The position numbers and the translations under genes are program-made. This document shows, one piece after another, positions 6,824 through 14,146 of a stretch of 31,695 nucleotides of DNA. The DNA lies in contig CAZWVA010000030.1 in the NCBI GenBank assembly GCA_964636885.1, positions 1 to 31,695 of the forward strand, read 5' to 3'. The stretch comes from CAZWVA01 sp964636885 (GTDB taxonomy: Bacteria; Desulfobacterota_D; UBA1144; Nemesobacterales; CSP1-2). The stretch's first letter is position 1. Every line of letters starts with the position of its first letter. The notes below the pieces were generated by a model, which worked only from the letters and a program-made list of their open reading frames with translations, had not been told where the DNA came from and ran no database searches.

Positions 6824-7717
6824 CTACTTAGACCCCTCCTTCTCGACCCTATTCGAGTAAAACGCCAGGCACTCGGATTCACGACCTCGGATAACGCGTC
6901 GACCTGCGAGCCGACCACGACGCTCCGTGACAACGGTGCATTGATCCTCCTGGCCATCCCGCTCGTAGTATACGATTACCCAATCTCGCGTCATACCAAG
7001 CTCGTGTGCGAGTGCCGTGTTAGAGTACATAGCGGTAAAGGACCACCCACCGCGCTCGGTATGGAGAACCGGAAGCCATGCCTTCTTTTCGGGATTAAAA
7101 CGACGTGGTGCGATTGTGGGGAGTTCGCCTGCCATGGCCTTCCGTCTATACTCCTCATCTACTTCTAATATCATCTCCACGGGTGGTTGCTCCTCTGAGA
7201 TACCGTGGGTCTTTAACCAACGCAACCTCCTTGCACGTTGACGTGCCGAGCGACTTAGCATACCGGCTAGTGTATCCCGAATACCCCGCACACGCCTCTC
7301 TCCAAAGCCGGCCAGGCGCTCGAGGCGCCCATCGTGTGCGGCGAGTTCAAGCTCTTCGAGTGTGTCTATTTTGAGTTCCCTATGTATACGCTTTGCTAGC
7401 TCCTCCCCAATCCCCGGTATAGTGGTAAAAAGGTCCTCAGGGGATACCTGCCCCTCCAGACGCTCCAGTATCCCGGTTCGCCCCGTATGCACGTACTCCT
7501 CAATGACAGACGCAATGCTCTTTCCGATGGCCGGTAGACGTTCGAGTCCATCCCTTCCTTCCTCCCTAAGAATATCGGCTATCGACCGTGGACTCTCCCG
7601 AACGGTTTTAGCGGCGGCGCTGTATGCACGTATGCGGAACGTACTCGCACCCTGCGCCTCTAGAAGGACGGCGATACGCTCTAGCACACCGGCGATCTCC
7701 TCGTTACTAGGCCGCAT
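6824..7717 (-). CDS. HhH protein with PolX N-terminal-like domain, no polymerase domain
   Basis: A 297-aa protein. Residues 1 to about 75 (MRPSNEEIAGVLERIAVLLE, FRIRAYSAAAKTVRES) and about 75-165 match the N-terminal 8-kDa-like and tandem helix-hairpin-helix region of family X DNA polymerases (LPAIGKSIASVIEEYV, IPGIGEELAKRIHREL, LAGFGERRVRGIRDTL). The nucleotidyltransferase and PHP exonuclease domains are absent. Instead there is a C-terminal domain (about 195-290) with AWLPVLHTERGGWSFTAMYS and RRVIRGRESEC, a module I recall from other bacterial HhH proteins of unknown function. It probably binds structured DNA or RNA. The start is ATG 7717; the longer frame to 7858 lacks family similarity and overlaps rtcA. 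Arginine codons are mostly CGN. Confidence 0.78.
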   Translation of the reverse strand: MRPSNEEIAGVLERIAVLLEAQGASTFRIRAYSAAAKTVRESPRSIADILREEGRDGLERLPAIGKSIASVIEEYVHTGRTGILERLEGQVSPEDLFTTIPGIGEELAKRIHRELKIDTLEELELAAHDGRLERLAGFGERRVRGIRDTLAGMLSRSARQRARRLRWLKTHGISEEQPPVEMILEVDEEYRRKAMAGELPTIAPRRFNPEKKAWLPVLHTERGGWSFTAMYSNTALAHELGMTRDWVIVYYERDGQEDQCTVVTERRGRLAGRRVIRGRESECLAFYSNRVEKEGSK

Positions 7718-7847
7718 TCTCTTAGAGAATTTTACTTTTTTCTTTATCCTATTTAAACACGTATGCTGAGGATTTATGCTTAATTTAGGAGAAAACCACC
7801 TCGTATATCTATGGTGGAAATAAAACGAAGGGGATTTAAGGCCTACT

Positions 7848-8891
7848 ATGGACATCATAGTGATAGATGGATCCTACGGTGAGGGTGGTGGCCAGATCCT
7901 TAGAACCTCCCTTTCTCTTTCTATAATCACGGGAAAGCCATTTGAGATAGTGAACATAAGGGCGGGAAGAAGGGAACCCGGGCTACGTCCTCAGCACCTA
8001 ATGTCCGTACAGGCGGCTACACAGATAAGCTCGGCCCATGTAGAGGGGGCAAAGCTAGGTTCACTCCGGCTGAGGTTCATACCGAATGAGGTTAAATCCA
8101 GGCGGTACGAACTGGATGTGGGAACTGCCGGGGCAACATCCCTAATAATTCAAACCGTCTTTTTTCCACTGGCACTTAAGGGCAAGTCCATCTCTGTTAT
8201 CACGGTGAGGGGCGGCACACACGTCCCCTGGAGCCCACCCTATGAGTTCCTTAAAGAGGGATGGCTCGTATTTATGAGACGTATAGGCTTCCGGGCAGAG
8301 ATGGAGTTAAAACGGGCCGGGTTCTATCCAAGAGGGGGTGGAGAGGTAACAGCCACCATTTGGCCTGTGGATACGCTCTTGCCGCTCGAATCTAGGGAAA
8401 GGGGTAGTCTTGTAAGGGTTTTTGGGATTTCGGCAGTCGGAGGGCTTCCAAGGGAGGTTGCAGAAAGGGGAAAGAATAGAGCCATTCAGATACTCGGGGA
8501 AAACGGTATTCCAAATCAAATAGAAACAGGGGAGCTACAGTCTTACGGGCGCGGGGCTATCGTATTCCTGAAAGCGGTGTTTGAGAATACAATCGTGTGC
8601 TACAGCGCCCTCGGAGAAAGAGGAAAGAGGATGGAAGAGGTATCTGAAGAGGCCTGTAAGAGGCTCCTTGGTTTTCTTAAAACCGACGCTACGGTTGATG
8701 AACATACGGCTGACCAATTGATACTTCCTCTTGCCCTAGCCCGCGGGAGGTCATACTTTAGGGTTCCGGAGGTAACCGGACATATTAAGACCAATGCGGA
8801 GATCGTGGGAAGGTTCCTTGACGATGTTGGGATCCGATTCGAAGGAAACGGTATCTCAATTGAAGGGATAGGCGAGACATCTATCGAATAG
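7848..8891 (+). CDS. rtcA: RNA 3'-terminal phosphate cyclase
   Basis: A 347-aa RtcA, which converts RNA 3'-phosphate to a 2',3'-cyclic phosphate via an enzyme-AMP intermediate. The N-terminal signature GSYGEGGGQILRTSLSLS, then RPQHLMSVQAA, GTAGATSLI, RGGTHVPWSPP and FYPRGGGEV are all typical. The adenylated His lies in DEHTADQLILPLAL near the C-terminus. Length is normal. AAGG lies 6 nt before the ATG. It is divergent from the HhH gene with a 130-bp gap. No rtcB or rtcR is visible here. With the RNA ligase pair 6 kb away it suggests RNA end-processing capacity. Confidence 0.95.
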   Translation: MDIIVIDGSYGEGGGQILRTSLSLSIITGKPFEIVNIRAGRREPGLRPQHLMSVQAATQISSAHVEGAKLGSLRLRFIPNEVKSRRYELDVGTAGATSLIIQTVFFPLALKGKSISVITVRGGTHVPWSPPYEFLKEGWLVFMRRIGFRAEMELKRAGFYPRGGGEVTATIWPVDTLLPLESRERGSLVRVFGISAVGGLPREVAERGKNRAIQILGENGIPNQIETGELQSYGRGAIVFLKAVFENTIVCYSALGERGKRMEEVSEEACKRLLGFLKTDATVDEHTADQLILPLALARGRSYFRVPEVTGHIKTNAEIVGRFLDDVGIRFEGNGISIEGIGETSIE

Positions 8892-8912
8892 CCGGAAGAT
8901 GAATCAAGTCCC

Positions 8913-8940
8913 TTGCAATATGGGGGAAAATGCTTAAATT
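8913..8940 (+). promoter_or_regulatory. Possible sigma-70 promoter of a small RNA or leader
   Basis: TTGCAA (8913-8918) is followed after 15-16 nt by a TG-extended -10 region, TGCTTAAATT (8931-8940). It lies 22 bp after rtcA and about 55 bp before a strong terminator, so it could drive a short transcript. Confidence 0.4.
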
Positions 8941-8946
8941 AATAAT

Positions 8947-9022
8947 GGAAACAAGAAAGCGGCAAGACCTCAGAGTATCGAGGAGCTCCTGCCTAAAGGC
9001 GAGTGAAGCTCGCCTTTATTTT
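8947..9022 (+). ncRNA. Candidate small RNA or attenuated leader
   Basis: Between the putative promoter and a strong terminator lie about 75 nt with no ORF. The segment has a bipartite hairpin (GGCA..CCTC-N8-GAGG..TGCC, 8961-8993) and a 10-bp palindrome, AGGAGCTCCT (8981-8990). It ends in the terminator. It could be an independent small RNA, or the attenuated leader of the small ORF at 9126. It does not match any RNA family I recognise. Confidence 0.35.
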
Positions 9023-9024
9023 TA
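8994..9024 (+). terminator. Rho-independent terminator
   Basis: A 10-bp stem, TAAAGGCGAG/CTCGCCTTTA, with loop TGAAG, followed by TTTTTA. This is the clearest intrinsic terminator in the window. Confidence 0.85.
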
Positions 9025-9125
9025 TCTAATGCGACTCCTATTCCTTTATGGAAATACACCCCGGGGTTTGCCCCTTTTCAACGGGTTCCTATAGGTTAAA
9101 CTCTTTCTAACCAAAGGGGGTGTTT

Positions 9126-9374
9126 ATGAAGACAAAATGGTATGTAGATAGAGACGTAGGCCGGTATGAAATGGACTACTTCTATAGTTGCCTGAGAGAG
9201 ACCTGTCGCGACTTTGGGATTCCGATGTTACAAAAAACTGGCCGCACTGAGAGTGATTCCTATTACCACAAGTCGGAATTCTTCTTCCCTCAGGACGTAA
9301 ATGAAGAGCTCTTTGATGAGAGACTCCAAGAGATACTGAACTCCGCCGAGAACCCATACGAAGAAGAGCGGTAA
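9126..9374 (+). CDS. Small hypothetical protein
   Basis: An 82-aa protein I do not recognise. It is rich in aromatic and acidic residues (MKTKWYVDRDVGRYEMDYFY, YYHKSEFFFPQDVNEELFDERL), with two Cys (YSCLRETC), no signal peptide and no membrane segment. The start is ATG 9126, 5 nt after AAAGGGGG; an in-frame GTG at 9120 lies within that ribosome-binding site. The roughly 100 bp upstream contain small hairpins (GGGG-TTTG-CCCC at 9062-9074; GGTTA-N9-TAACC at 9093-9111). Upstream of those is the 8947-9022 terminator structure, so leader regulation is possible. Confidence 0.6.
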   Translation: MKTKWYVDRDVGRYEMDYFYSCLRETCRDFGIPMLQKTGRTESDSYYHKSEFFFPQDVNEELFDERLQEILNSAENPYEEER

Positions 9375-9396
9375 GGTTTAATGAACTGTAAGCACC

Positions 9397-9405
9397 TGAT
9401 ATAAT
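9397..9405 (+). promoter_or_regulatory. Extended -10 promoter giving a leaderless ycf45 mRNA
   Basis: TGATATAAT is a perfect extended -10 element (TGn plus TATAAT at 9400-9405). The start expected 7 nt after it falls on 9412, the A of the ATG. No Shine-Dalgarno precedes that ATG. Confidence 0.5.
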
Positions 9406-9411
9406 TCTAAT

Positions 9412-10947
9412 ATGGCTGGACGGCGACTCGAAATAACCGACAACCTCGATCTGCTCCTAGCGGTCCTGCCGCCTCCCATTCGAGCGGCCATCGAGGAACA
9501 GGGCAATCCAGAAAACCTCGTTGAAATAGTCCTCGATTTAGGAAGACAACTCGAGGTAAGGTACGTAGACCGGGCTATTTATCTGAGTGACATATTGATC
9601 TCTCGTGAGGATATTCAATACGTAGTCGGCCAGATTGGCACATTCACCCAGGATAACCGTGCCGGTATCGAACGCACGCTCCACCGTATCTCGGCCATTC
9701 GAAACCGATTGGGAAACATAGTTGGGCTTACCTGTCGAGTGGGTCGAGCCGTTTATGGGACAGTGGATATCCTAAGAGACGTTATAGAATCGGGAAAGAA
9801 CATCCTACTCCTAGGGCGACCGGGAGTAGGGAAAACCACCATGCTAAGAGAGGCCGCCCGTGTGCTTGCCGATGAGCTGGAGAAACGGGTCATAGTAGTA
9901 GACACCTCAAACGAGATCGCCGGGGACGGCGACATCCCCCACCCGGGTATTGGCCGCGCCCGACGTATGCAGGTTACATCCCCAGAGCGCCAACACTCGG
10001 TGATGATAGAGGCCGTAGAGAACCACATGCCAGAGGTGATTATAATAGACGAGATCGGCACAGAGGCCGAGGCCATGGCCGCCCGAACCATCGCAGAAAG
10101 GGGGGTTCAGCTAATCGCTACAGCCCACGGTCATTCCCTTGAGAACCTGCTCCTAAACCCCACACTATCCGATCTCGTAGGTGGCATCCAACCCGTAACA
10201 CTAAGCGACGAAGAGGCCAAGCGTCGTGGTACACAAAAAACTATACTGGAGCGCAAGGCACCGCCTACATTTGACGTTCTGGTTGAAATCCAGAGTAAGG
10301 ATCGTTTTGCCATTCACCGTGACCTGGCCGAGGTGGTAGATCAGTTTCTGCGAGGTACACCTCCCAACCCAGAAGTCAGAGTGAGGAAGGAAGACGGTGA
10401 GTTTGAAGTGGTATCACAGGCAGAGGTCATATCAGCAACCGCTCCCACACATAGGCAACCCCTCATCGAGGGATTGAAGAGAAGGGTACTTCACATCTAT
10501 CCCTATGGCGTTACAAGAAAACGGTTGGAACGCGCGATCCGAGAACTGAGGGTGCCGGCTTATGTCACCACAAATCTGGATCAGGCGGACCTTGTTTTAA
10601 CACTCAAAGGACACCATAAAGGCCGGTCAGAAAAACTGAGAAAGGCGGCCGATAAAGGCGTTCCACTCTACACGATAAAGGCCGATACGTTAAAGCATAT
10701 CCAGGATTTCCTACGTGATATATTCGAGGAAACGGATTATATGGACGAACAGGAAGCCGCTTTACACGAGGTTGAGGAGGCCATTACAAAAGTGGTCTCG
10801 GAGAATCAACCCGTTGAATTACAACCCCATAATGCCTACATCCGTGGATTGCAGCATAGACTAGTTGAGCAGTACGGACTCCTATCAGAGAGTAAGGGGC
10901 ACGAGCCACTGCGACGCGTCGTAATCTATCCCGTCGAGCGAGGCTGA
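9412..10947 (+). CDS. Ycf45/SpoIIIAA-like AAA ATPase with R3H domain
   Basis: A 511-aa protein. The N-terminal part (about 1-125) is the Ycf45-type extension. The ATPase core has Walker A GRPGVGKTT (about 138-146), Walker B VIIIDEIGTEAEA, a sensor-like IATAHGHSLENLLLNP and FDVLVEI, close to SpoIIIAA and Ycf45. A middle region follows (VLHIYPYGVTRKRLERAI) and an R3H-type nucleic-acid-binding module lies at the C-terminus (QPHNAYIRGLQHRLVEQYGL). Such proteins are known from cyanobacteria, plastids and several thermophiles, with no firm role; an RNA or DNA motor function is a guess. It converges on the methionine adenosyltransferase gene (43-bp gap). CGN arginine codons are common, unlike the stress genes. 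Confidence 0.88.
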   Translation: MAGRRLEITDNLDLLLAVLPPPIRAAIEEQGNPENLVEIVLDLGRQLEVRYVDRAIYLSDILISREDIQYVVGQIGTFTQDNRAGIERTLHRISAIRNRLGNIVGLTCRVGRAVYGTVDILRDVIESGKNILLLGRPGVGKTTMLREAARVLADELEKRVIVVDTSNEIAGDGDIPHPGIGRARRMQVTSPERQHSVMIEAVENHMPEVIIIDEIGTEAEAMAARTIAERGVQLIATAHGHSLENLLLNPTLSDLVGGIQPVTLSDEEAKRRGTQKTILERKAPPTFDVLVEIQSKDRFAIHRDLAEVVDQFLRGTPPNPEVRVRKEDGEFEVVSQAEVISATAPTHRQPLIEGLKRRVLHIYPYGVTRKRLERAIRELRVPAYVTTNLDQADLVLTLKGHHKGRSEKLRKAADKGVPLYTIKADTLKHIQDFLRDIFEETDYMDEQEAALHEVEEAITKVVSENQPVELQPHNAYIRGLQHRLVEQYGLLSESKGHEPLRRVVIYPVERG

Positions 10948-10990
10948 TCGATGCGTTTAACGCAGACGTAGAACGTGAGTCCCTCTTCTA

Positions 10991-12175
10991 TCACGCGATC
11001 CTATACCTACCCTCTAAAACCCTTTTCCATAGATTAGGCATCTCGGAGAGCATCTCATCCGCCAACCTTCTTATAGCTTCTCTATCCGGGCTCTTACCCC
11101 TAACCCTTATATCGAGAATCTGGGGCTGGTTTATTGGCTTTCCTATTTGAGAAGCTATATAAACATAGGCTTCCTTCGCGTAACCATTTTCGACTATGGC
11201 CGTGCTCAAATCGTTTGCAAAGAGATTGTAGATCTTGCCGATATGGCTTAGGGGGTTCTTACCAGCGGCAGCCTCTAGGCTCATCGGTCTATAGGGCGTT
11301 ATGAGACCGTTAACCCTATTTCCCCTTCCAACCTGGCCATCGTCTCCCTGCTCAGCGCTGGTTCCAGTAACGGTAAGATATATGCTCTCTCTTTCGTAGC
11401 TATCCGCCGTATTTATATCGACTTCAAAACTGGAACCAAATGAAACCTCACGAATCACAAGCTCCTTAACCGCGTTGATCTTGTCAATGTAGTCACTTAA
11501 ATTCGAGATGTATCTGTCCACAACCGCCATGGCAATCGTGAGTTTTATCCTATCTCCATTCCTTATTCCTATAACCTTTATATCCTCCCCTATAAAGGGA
11601 TATACCCCCTTTGTTTCTGGACTATTGAGTAAAGCCTCCGTCTTTTTAATGCACCTTTCAAGCTCATCCAATGGGTAGAAACCGACCCCAATAGAGGTAT
11701 CGTTTGATAAAGGTACATCTCCACCGCCGAACCTTTCAAAAAGCTCTATCAGATCCCTGCTCCCAGGTCTTATCTTCACATCTATACTTACGTGCCTTTC
11801 GACATCGAGATGCCTTATATTCTGTTCTAACCACTTAAGCACCGCCTCTTTGGCTATCTCATCGATGGGTAAGGACCTTCCATTCCTTTCTTTTATACCC
11901 CTTCCTACCACAGTTATCTCGATTGGTTTAACGATATCCCCTCCACCATAAGAAGGGCTCGCGATCCCTCCGATAAGCAACCCCTTATCGACGTTATGAT
12001 GCATCACAACCCCAAACTCCCCTAAGTAATACCCGCTTAGGGCAATAGAAACCCTCTCGACGACACTATCGCAAATCGTGTCAGGATGCCCAATGCCCTT
12101 CCTTTCAACGATCTCGACATACTCCTCGTGTGGCGGCTTTCCCGTTAATGACCGAACGAGAATATTCCTTCCCAT
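10991..12175 (-). CDS. Methionine adenosyltransferase, archaeal type
   Basis: A 394-aa S-adenosylmethionine synthetase of the archaeal family (Pfam AdoMet_Synthase, MTH/MJ1208 type), not the usual bacterial MetK. It makes SAM from ATP and methionine. Typical stretches are VERKGIGHPDTICDSVVERVS, MHHNVDKGLLIGG, the central FGGGDVPLSNDTSIGVGF, VTGTSAEQGDDGQVGRGNR and RPMSLEAAAGKNPLSHIGK. Length is normal. The start ATG 12175 has GGGGG 7 nt upstream. The archaeal-type enzyme occurs in a few deep-branching thermophilic bacteria, which helps place the organism. It is divergent from the ribonucleotide reductase gene, with a long inverted repeat in between. Confidence 0.94.
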   Translation of the reverse strand: MGRNILVRSLTGKPPHEEYVEIVERKGIGHPDTICDSVVERVSIALSGYYLGEFGVVMHHNVDKGLLIGGIASPSYGGGDIVKPIEITVVGRGIKERNGRSLPIDEIAKEAVLKWLEQNIRHLDVERHVSIDVKIRPGSRDLIELFERFGGGDVPLSNDTSIGVGFYPLDELERCIKKTEALLNSPETKGVYPFIGEDIKVIGIRNGDRIKLTIAMAVVDRYISNLSDYIDKINAVKELVIREVSFGSSFEVDINTADSYERESIYLTVTGTSAEQGDDGQVGRGNRVNGLITPYRPMSLEAAAGKNPLSHIGKIYNLFANDLSTAIVENGYAKEAYVYIASQIGKPINQPQILDIRVRGKSPDREAIRRLADEMLSEMPNLWKRVLEGRYRIA

Positions 12176-12199
12176 CTCATATACCCCCTAAGAACATAA

Positions 12200-12250
12200 C
12201 AGTCATAGGAGAACACCAACCGAGCTAAGACCTACAAACCTCCATGACTG
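12200..12250. repeat. Inverted repeat between the SAM synthetase and reductase genes
   Basis: CAGTCAT-A-GGAG (12200-12211) and CTCC-ATGACTG (12240-12250) pair over 11 bp with one bulged A around a 28-nt spacer. It sits in the divergent promoter region, 25 bp from the SAM synthetase start and 70 bp from the reductase start. It may be an operator or a looped binding site for a regulator of both genes. Confidence 0.4.
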
Positions 12251-12319
12251 GATGGTTAAGGAAGAGTAGTTTATCCTATATCACAGAGTAGCATAAGAGA
12301 AGAACCAGAGGAGAAGGCA

Positions 12320-14098
12320 GTGGAGCTATCCCAAAACGCCCTAAGGGTCTTAGAGGCAAGGTATCTAAGAAGGGATATTAAGAGGAATATAATAGAAACC
12401 CCCGAGGAGCTTTTCCAAAGGGTCGCTAAAAGTATCGCGTATGCCGAGCTTCTACTCGGAAAACCAAAAGACGTCGACTACTGGGAGGGTGAATTCCTAA
12501 GGATCCTGACCTCCCTGGATTTTCTCCCCAATTCCCCCACGCTTATGAACGCCGGGACCCACCTGGGACAGCTCAGTGCCTGTTTTGTCATTCCCGTTGA
12601 GGACACTATGGAGGGTATATTTGAAGCCATTAAAGAGATGGCATTGGTTCAAAGAACCGGAGGTGGAACGGGATTCTCGTTCTCCAGGCTCCGTCCCAAG
12701 GGATCGGTAGTCGCCTCGACTGGTGGAGAGTCCTCAGGGCCAGTTTCCTTTATGAAGATATTTGACAGCGCGACGGAGAACATAAAGCAAGGGGGGAAGA
12801 GAAGAGGGGCAANNNNNNNNNNNNNNNNNTTAAGGGTGGATCATCCGGACATCATGGATTTTATCACGGCAAAGCTAGAAGAAGGGGTTCTCAGGAACTT
12901 CAATCTATCCGTAGGGGTTACGGATGCCTTTATGGATGCCTTAAAAAGAGATACAGAATACGAACTCATCCATCCAAGGACAGGAAAGACGGTAGGAAGG
13001 TTAAAGGCTAGACGGGTCTTTGATACGATAGCCGAGTCCGCCTGGGCTTCTGGAGACCCAGGGCTTTTATTCCTGGATGCTATAAATAAGGGCCATCCGC
13101 TCAAGGGGTTAGGGGAGATTGAGGCCACTAATCCTTGTGGTGAATTACCACTACTCCCCTATGAGAGCTGTAACCTGGCCTCCATAAATCTATCCCACAT
13201 GGTCGAGGAAAAAGACGCAAAGACCACGATCAATTGGGAAAAACTAGGAGAAACGACAGAGAAGGCGATACGGTTCTTGGATAACGTTATAGAGGTTAAT
13301 GACTTTCCCCTTCCCCAATTTGAGGAGATAACGAAGAAGAATAGAAAGGTCGGCTTAGGGGTCATGGGATTTGCCGAAATGCTAATCAGGCTCGGAGTCC
13401 CCTATGACTCGGAGGAAGCCATAGGCCTGGCCGAAAGGATCATGTCATTCGTACACGGGGAGGCCACGAAAGCCTCCATAAGGCTGGCAGAAGAAAGGGG
13501 CGTCTTCCCCAATTGGGAAAAAAGCAAATACCACGGAGAGGGGATAAGGATGAGAAACACCACGGTTACATCCATTGCCCCAACCGGAACCATAAGTATA
13601 ATAGCCGGAACCACATCGAGCATAGAACCTATATTCGCGGTGGCCTATAGGAGAACCCATGTCCTCGAGGGTCAGTCTCTTTTTGAAATCAACCCCGTGT
13701 TCCTGGAATACAGCCGGAAAAGGGGTTTTTACAGCGACGAACTCATAGAAGAGCTACTGGAGAAGGGAACCCTAAAGAACATAAAAAAGATACCGGAGGA
13801 CGCAAGGAGGATCTTCGTTACAGCCCTGGAGATCCCATATGAACAGCACATCAGGATTCAGGCCGCATTTCAAAAGCACGTGGATAATTCCGTTTCAAAA
13901 ACCATCAATATGCCTGAGGAGGCAACGGTCGAGGATGTAAAGAGGGCTTATATCTTAGCCTATGAACTGGGGTGCAAGGGAATCACGATATTTCGCTATG
14001 GCTCAAGAAGGGAACAGGTGCTGGAACTGGGTGTAGAGGAAGAGGTATTTGAAAAAGAGCACTTCTCAAAATGCGACCCACAGGCCTGTAAGCTGTAG
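12320..14098 (+). CDS. nrdJ: Class II (adenosylcobalamin-dependent) ribonucleotide reductase, interrupted by an assembly gap
   Basis: About 592 aa as written. It lacks an ATP-cone and begins directly with the family's N-terminal helices. Markers of class II NrdJ are FLPNSPTLMNAGTHLGQLSAC, RTGGGTGFSFSRLRPKGS, NPCGELPLLPYESCNLASI (catalytic Cys and Glu), ITSIAPTGTISIIAGTTSS-like motifs and PEEATVEDVKRAYILAYELG. The protein ends with CDPQACKL, a CxxxxC pair that probably re-reduces the active site. The start is GTG 12320 with AGGAG upstream. A run of 17 N (12813-12829) interrupts GKRRGA...LRVDHPD, where the family normally has four residues (NMG plus an aliphatic). The gene supplies deoxynucleotides without oxygen and needs vitamin B12. 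Confidence 0.93.
   Translation: MELSQNALRVLEARYLRRDIKRNIIETPEELFQRVAKSIAYAELLLGKPKDVDYWEGEFLRILTSLDFLPNSPTLMNAGTHLGQLSACFVIPVEDTMEGIFEAIKEMALVQRTGGGTGFSFSRLRPKGSVVASTGGESSGPVSFMKIFDSATENIKQGGKRRGAXXXXXXLRVDHPDIMDFITAKLEEGVLRNFNLSVGVTDAFMDALKRDTEYELIHPRTGKTVGRLKARRVFDTIAESAWASGDPGLLFLDAINKGHPLKGLGEIEATNPCGELPLLPYESCNLASINLSHMVEEKDAKTTINWEKLGETTEKAIRFLDNVIEVNDFPLPQFEEITKKNRKVGLGVMGFAEMLIRLGVPYDSEEAIGLAERIMSFVHGEATKASIRLAEERGVFPNWEKSKYHGEGIRMRNTTVTSIAPTGTISIIAGTTSSIEPIFAVAYRRTHVLEGQSLFEINPVFLEYSRKRGFYSDELIEELLEKGTLKNIKKIPEDARRIFVTALEIPYEQHIRIQAAFQKHVDNSVSKTINMPEEATVEDVKRAYILAYELGCKGITIFRYGSRREQVLELGVEEEVFEKEHFSKCDPQACKL
12813..12829. other. Assembly gap of 17 N inside nrdJ
   Basis: The N run keeps the reading frame but encodes six unknown residues where NrdJ proteins normally have four. 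The preceding base A fits the expected Asn codon, so the true gap is probably 11 nt and the 17 N a misestimate. Confidence 0.9.
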
Positions 14099-14146
14099 GG
14101 ATTCCGTTCTACCAGCAAAGAGAACCGACCGTCTTGGTTCCATAAT

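Noticed and set aside
7718..7858. N-terminal extension of the HhH protein.
   Set aside because: It overlaps the rtcA start, has no similarity to the family, and the family start lies at 7717.
9753..10091. A 112-codon minus-strand frame within ycf45, and similar long frames opposite the UspA, rtcA, kinase and glgP genes.
   Set aside because: They lack ribosome-binding sites and family motifs and lie fully within confidently assigned genes; they reflect codon bias of the coding strand.
14121..14140. GAACC/GGTTC hairpin between nrdJ and the second UspA gene as a terminator.
   Set aside because: A 5-bp stem with no T-run on either strand.
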